Assembly: GCA_035461765.1 (NCBI GenBank)
Contig: DATHUY010000056.1
Coordinates: forward strand, 1-46,745
Length of the DNA: 46,745 nucleotides
Source of the DNA: Longimicrobiales bacterium
GTDB taxonomy: Bacteria > Gemmatimonadota > Gemmatimonadetes > Longimicrobiales > RSA9
Reading direction: 5' to 3'
Shown here in pieces: positions 43,309-46,745 of this stretch. The notes under the pieces are model-generated. The model was given only the letters and a program-made list of their open reading frames with translations, had not been told where the DNA came from and searched no databases. Each line of letters starts with the position of its first letter. Within the stretch, counting starts at the first letter, position 1. The position numbers were made by a program, and so were the translations under genes.

Positions 43309-44691
43309 TCACTGCTGCGGCGGAATGTTCTGGTTGATGCGGAACATGTTATCCGGATCGTACTTCTTCTTCAGCTGCACCAGCCGCTCGTAGTTCGCGC
43401 CGTACGCGGCCGGCACGCGGTCACGCTCATCGGCGGCAAGGAGGTTCACGTAGACTCCGGCCGCTGCATACGGCCGCATCGCATCGTAGAACGCGCGCGT
43501 CCAGCGCATCAGCGCATCGTCGTCCGACGGCTCGGACCAGCCGGCGAGGATGTGAAGCCCGTACGCGGCATCAGTGTGCGGAAACGCAATCGCGTCTGAT
43601 GCAGTGCGCGCGATGGCGCCACCCATCGGCTCGAAGTAGGCCATCGTATACGGACCGGCGAGGTCTTCTGCGTGGCGCACGAACGTGTCGATCGCATCAT
43701 TGCTGAGTGCGTTCATGTACTGCGCGCGTGAGTACCAGCGCAGGCCCGCCGGCATTCCAGCATCGAAGGCCTGCTGCGCGGCGACGTAATGCGTCGTCTG
43801 GGTGGCCGCGAAAAACGGCTCGCCCATTTCTGCCAACGGGGCAAATGCGGTACGTCCGTCTTCGACATCGCCGCAGTGACACGCCACCAGAACGATGGCG
43901 GGCCGGCCGTGCTGCTCCACGGGGAACGGCGCGATCGGCGGAACGCGCAGCGCGAACGCATACGCGCTGATATCGTCGGATGCTCCGCTCGTGAAGTCGC
44001 GAAAGAAGTGCAGCACGTCGCGCGCGTGCTCGATGGGATGGAACGCCTGCGCGGTGACAACATCGGGGCCGACGGGATGCAGCCGGATCTCGAGCGACGT
44101 CACCACACCGAAGTTGCCGCTGCCGCCGCGCAGTCCCCAGAACAGGTCCGCGTTCTCGGATTCCCCCGCACGGAGCACGCGTCCATCGGCCGTGACGACC
44201 TCGAGCGACAGCAGGTTCTGCACACCGAGGCCGTGCTTGCGTGCGAGATAGCCTGAACCGCCGCCGAGTGAAAAGCCGGCGACACCGACGCTCGACACGG
44301 TCGCACCGGTGGTCGCGAGACCGTGCAGCTGCGATTCACGATCGACATCCGCCCACGTCGCGCCCGGCTCCACGATTGCGACGCGTCGATCCGCATCGAT
44401 GGCGACGGCGTTCATGCGCGACAGGTCGAGCGCGAGCGCACCATCCCCGACCGCGAGTCCCGCGTAGCTGTGACCGCCGCTCCGCACCGATACCGGCAGG
44501 CTGAGCTCGCGCGCGACCGACACGGCAGTCGCCACGTCGGCCGTATCCAGGCACCGGACGAGGGCCAGTGGCTGCGGGTCGAAACGGGCATTCCACACCG
44601 CGCGCGCTTCGTCCCAGCCTCCGTCGGACGGCAGGATCAACTCACCGCGCAGGCGGTCGCGAAGCGTCTGGATTATTGTGGAATCAGGCAT
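43309..44691 (-). CDS. FAD-linked oxidase (PCMH/BBE family)
   Basis: 460 residues. PCMH FAD-binding domain with the histidyl-FAD motif SVRSGGHSYAG (His74) and GVAGFSLGGGSGYLARKHGL. The second covalent anchor, a Cys in the VAG region of bicovalent berberine-bridge enzymes, is absent, so flavin is probably mono-covalent. The C-terminal BBE element reads NYERLVQLKKKYDPDNMFRI followed by NQNIPP. No signal peptide, so cytoplasmic. It oxidises sugars, alcohols or other small molecules in known relatives; the substrate is unknown. It converges with the MFS exporter, stops 21 bp apart. The 44692-44937 gap upstream shows nothing clear. Confidence 0.92.
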   Translation of the reverse strand: MPDSTIIQTLRDRLRGELILPSDGGWDEARAVWNARFDPQPLALVRCLDTADVATAVSVARELSLPVSVRSGGHSYAGLAVGDGALALDLSRMNAVAIDADRRVAIVEPGATWADVDRESQLHGLATTGATVSSVGVAGFSLGGGSGYLARKHGLGVQNLLSLEVVTADGRVLRAGESENADLFWGLRGGSGNFGVVTSLEIRLHPVGPDVVTAQAFHPIEHARDVLHFFRDFTSGASDDISAYAFALRVPPIAPFPVEQHGRPAIVLVACHCGDVEDGRTAFAPLAEMGEPFFAATQTTHYVAAQQAFDAGMPAGLRWYSRAQYMNALSNDAIDTFVRHAEDLAGPYTMAYFEPMGGAIARTASDAIAFPHTDAAYGLHILAGWSEPSDDDALMRWTRAFYDAMRPYAAAGVYVNLLAADERDRVPAAYGANYERLVQLKKKYDPDNMFRINQNIPPQQ

Positions 44692-44919
44692 GGCGCGCGT
44701 CGTGGAAGGAATGCCGAGGTTGGCGTGCAGGGCAGCCTAGGACGTATGGCTCGTCGATGCAAGCATGACGTCGAGGGGGATGGAGGGATGGTTGCATCGG
44801 CGACGCGGCCAGCGCGCCTCCGCTGACCGCCACACGAACTGTAGCGCGGCCACGGCGCACGCCAACGGCGCGCGGGCGCCCGATCACAAGGACGCCCGCA
44901 CGCTGCTCAGCGCGATTCA

Positions 44920-44959
44920 CCTCATGCCGCCGCGCGCCTACCTCATGCCGCCGCGCGCC
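44920..44959. repeat. 19-bp tandem direct repeat at the lipoprotein stop
   Basis: CCTCATGCCGCCGCGCGCC occurs at 44920-44938 and 44941-44959, period 21 bp. The inner copy codes the C-terminus (ARGGMR) of the minus-strand lipoprotein and the outer copy lies just beyond the TAG, repeating the same codons followed by TGA. Confidence 0.85.
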
Positions 44960-45978
44960 GAAGGCACTGTGAACGTCTTCAGCATGTTCTTCACTGCGGG
45001 ATCCGGCACCTCGGCGATCCACGCATACGTGCCGGGCGCGAGATTGACCGTGTAGTACGCCGTGTTGCCGGCCGCCATCTCCATCGTGCCGCCGAGGAAC
45101 TCGGCGCCCTCCGGTGCGCGGAATGCGAGCGACCCTTCGGCGCGCCAGTCCATCCAGCTAGCGAGGTCAGCGAGCAGCGCCGGGTCCGTGCTGTCCAGCT
45201 TCACGAGGTGTGCGTTGTGACCCTGCAGATGTTCGTAGACTGCCTGGTCGAGGAACCGGATCGCGATCGTCTGCATGCCCGGACGCATATCCTCAGGCAC
45301 CCGGATCCCGTCGGTCGAAGATAGTTCCAGCACCGCGTTCGCCGATGGCTCGCGTGCGTCCGACGGCTCGTCCGTCACCGTCAGCTGCTGCAGCATACCG
45401 TTGTACGAGTGAAACTGCTCATCCTCGTCCTTCACGTAGCACTCCAGGATGTACGTGCCGGGCTCGAGCAGCACAGTTGTCTGCGACGTCTTTCCCGCCG
45501 CCGTCAGACCGGGACCGCCCGACGCCGGCGCGCCCGGCGAGAAGAACCACGGTGCGGATGCCGAGATGGCGCCCACCAGGTTGCCGACGAAATCGTTATA
45601 GGTGATGTCGCCCGCGACGTACGGGTTGAACTCCTCCTGGAACGGGACCGTGATCGCTTCGTGCCAGTGGTCGAGCAGCGGCTCGCCTGCGCTCGCGGCC
45701 GCATCGATCGCCTCCTGCGGTACCCGGTACAGCAGCACGAAGTGATCGGAATGCGACGCGTTCGCGAACCTGAATGTGGTCCAGCCGCTCGGTACCTGGT
45801 CCGCTGACAGATTGAACAGATGCTGATCGCCGCTGTGCGTCGCGGTCACGTCCACGATGGTCGCGTGGCCGCGCGCCAGGACGTCCGCGCTGGCGGCCAT
45901 GATCGGCTCCGGCGCCGAGTCGGCGCAGGCGAGGACGAGCGCGATGGCGCCCAGGGTCGAGATGGTGCGGTGCTTCAT
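44938..45978 (-). CDS. Lipoprotein with two cupredoxin-like beta domains
   Basis: 346 residues from ATG 45978 (GAGGGG 4-5 bases upstream). MKHRTISTLGAIALVLACAD is a lipoprotein signal (Cys18). Two Ig/cupredoxin-like halves each end in a strand with an xPGTY turn: LEPGTYILECYVKDEDEQFH plus SYNGM, and LAPGTYAWIAEVPDPAVKNM. In the first half, Cys, His and Met of ECY..FHSYNGM, with an upstream His (SHSDHFVLLYR), could form a type 1 copper site; the second half lacks Cys. The Cys-to-His spacing is longer than in plastocyanins, so metal binding is uncertain. The frame upstream to 46227 runs through element E and is not coding. Confidence 0.7.
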   Translation of the reverse strand: MKHRTISTLGAIALVLACADSAPEPIMAASADVLARGHATIVDVTATHSGDQHLFNLSADQVPSGWTTFRFANASHSDHFVLLYRVPQEAIDAAASAGEPLLDHWHEAITVPFQEEFNPYVAGDITYNDFVGNLVGAISASAPWFFSPGAPASGGPGLTAAGKTSQTTVLLEPGTYILECYVKDEDEQFHSYNGMLQQLTVTDEPSDAREPSANAVLELSSTDGIRVPEDMRPGMQTIAIRFLDQAVYEHLQGHNAHLVKLDSTDPALLADLASWMDWRAEGSLAFRAPEGAEFLGGTMEMAAGNTAYYTVNLAPGTYAWIAEVPDPAVKNMLKTFTVPSARGGMR

Positions 45979-46082
45979 GATGCCCCTCGATGAGTCGGGT
46001 GAACTGTGATGGTGAGGGGAGGATAGGCGTGCGCCCTTTGTTGATGGTCCCACGCCCCTTAGAGGCCATCTAAGTGATCTGC

Positions 46083-46213
46083 CGGACGCGGAACCCATTC
46101 TGCAGAATGGCCGGTCCTGACAGCTCAGATGGCTGTTCACCCATGGCAGGCGCCGCACGATCGGCCGCGCCCATGTTACCGCGAGCCATTCTGCAGAACG
46201 GGTTCCGCGTCCG
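46083..46213. repeat. 131-bp inverted-repeat element, copy E (most diverged)
   Basis: Same length and outer arms (CGGACGCGGAACCC...GGGTTCCGCGTCCG) as copies A-D. Inner arm changes are partly compensatory: AACGG/CCGTT became AATGG/CCATT. The left arm itself holds a perfect 16-bp palindrome, CCATTCTGCAGAATGG. The interior barely matches the other copies. It lies between the lipoprotein promoter region and the 180-bp inverted repeat. Confidence 0.85.
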
Positions 46214-46276
46214 AAGCAGCTCCGCACCCCGATTGATCGGACCCTGGGTGGTGGAAGGTCCGCCCCGACTGCCGAC

Positions 46277-46456
46277 CCCCGGACCTGGCTTCACTTTACG
46301 GTTATCGGCGGTCCGGCCATGGGATGTCCCCAGGTTTCGGCCACTGATCAGCGGGTATCCACATTCGGAAGCCTGCCAGCGAAGAAAACCCATACGCGGC
46401 GGTGGCGATTCCGTGCGCGGCGGGGGCGTATCCGTTAAGTGAAGCCAGGTCCGGGG
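46277..46456. repeat. 180-bp element with 25-bp terminal inverted repeats
   Basis: The left arm 46277-46301 (CCCCGGACCTGGCTTCACTT...) and right arm 46432-46456 are inverted copies with one mismatch. The 130-bp interior has no transposase or clear open frame. The right end lies 3 bp from the stop codon of the minus-strand gene at 46460. No target duplication is visible. A different family from the 131-bp elements. Confidence 0.85.
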
Positions 46457-46459
46457 CGT

Positions 46460-46745
46460 TCACTTCGGCCGTGGCACCGTCGGGATCATGATATGCGCGT
46501 ACGGTGTCCCCCTCCACATCACCCATGGCCCGCCGTTGTCCGGATCCACAGAAATGCCCTTCAGCATGTCGTGGTCGGATACCAGCAGCATGATGTGCGG
46601 AACGCCCTCCTGGATCCATTCATTGTCCGGTGTCGGCGCCGTTGCGAACGGGTCAATGTTGCTTACCGGCATGTCACTCTGGAGCATGTACGCGATGCCG
46701 ATACCCTCGTAGTCCGGCTCCCGCCGGTTCTGCCACGCGTCGACT
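46460..46745 (-). CDS. Conserved hypothetical protein, C-terminal part (cut by window end)
   Basis: The frame is open to the right window edge; 94 residues are visible. Recognisable stretches: EPDYEGIGIAYMLQSDMPVS, VPHIMLLVSDHDMLKGISVD, and PDNGGPWVMWRGTPYAHIMI ending PTVPRPK. This resembles uncharacterised proteins found in various proteobacteria-like genomes with a GGPWVMxxGTPYAHxMxP ending; I know no function for them. The start, and any signal peptide, would lie outside the window. The 180-bp inverted repeat follows the stop immediately. Confidence 0.65.
   Translation of the reverse strand, partial: VDAWQNRREPDYEGIGIAYMLQSDMPVSNIDPFATAPTPDNEWIQEGVPHIMLLVSDHDMLKGISVDPDNGGPWVMWRGTPYAHIMIPTVPRPK

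Noticed and set aside
22961-46213. 131-bp elements as complete insertion sequences
   Set aside because: Too short to code a transposase; none is nearby and no target duplication is seen, so they are at most non-autonomous.
45979-46227. N-terminal extension of the cupredoxin-like lipoprotein
   Set aside because: It is translated element E sequence (RSAEWLAVT, DRPFCRMGSAS); the lipoprotein signal begins at 45978.
1-46745. tRNA, rRNA, riboswitch or phage genes
   Set aside because: No cloverleaf, rRNA-like stretch, known riboswitch core, integrase or structural phage gene could be recognised by eye.

Overview
This is a GC-rich, gene-dense bacterial segment with no rRNA, tRNA, phage or transposase gene. 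A TolC-type channel, a small outer-membrane barrel-like protein and several lipobox proteins point to a diderm. Duplicated orphan FtsX/MacB permeases (ADOP type), an ABC-2 permease fused to an M1 peptidase, an ECF sigma factor overlapping a TolB/TPR Ser/Thr kinase, and amidohydrolases with secretion signals are typical of Gemmatimonadota and Acidobacteriota. Gemmatimonadota is my preferred guess, from gene style only.

Layout. 1-5785 (+): three genes joined by ATGA overlaps: M1 peptidase/ABC-2 permease (5' end outside the window), DUF2236 oxygenase-like protein and a membrane Ser/Thr kinase. 5.8-6.2 kb: array of 62-bp hairpin units. 6246-12072 (-): an overlapping cassette of deacetylase, methyltransferase, GT2 glycosyltransferase, small SMR/EamA flippase-like protein and LPS-kinase-like protein, preceded by an ADOP permease; it looks like a lipid-linked sugar or envelope modification pathway. 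12.2-16.6 kb (-): lipoprotein esterase, AbiEi/DUF559 protein, amidohydrolase and a small stand-alone domain, with two near-duplicate hairpin arrays. 16.7-21.2 kb (-): TetR, propeller sensor kinase and response regulator in one coupled operon, divergent from a vanadium-haloperoxidase-like gene (+) across a 26-bp palindrome. 23.4-28.5 kb: TolC-like gene (+) convergent with an adaptor and two MacB-type permeases (-) that lack an ATPase. 28.8-31.0 kb (-): Spy-like protein, polytopic membrane protein, lipoprotein. 31.2-35.4 kb (+): ECF sigma/STPK pair, barrel-like protein, small NIPSNAP/ABM-like protein. 35.6-46.7 kb: DUF4097 protein, ADOP permease, amidohydrolase-CIA30 fusion, DHA2 exporter, FAD-linked oxidase, cupredoxin-like lipoprotein and a gene cut by the window end.

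The most unusual content is non-coding. One family has five copies (A-E), each exactly 131 bp with about 32-bp inverted arms, placed at or near gene 3' ends; one copy supplies the last codons and stop of a gene. A second family consists of GGGG...CCCC hairpins repeating every 62 bp in five intergenic arrays. A third element is a 180-bp inverted repeat with 25-bp arms. I do not recognise any of the three. Three proteins between 14.5 and 22.7 kb also carry in-frame minisatellite-like insertions.
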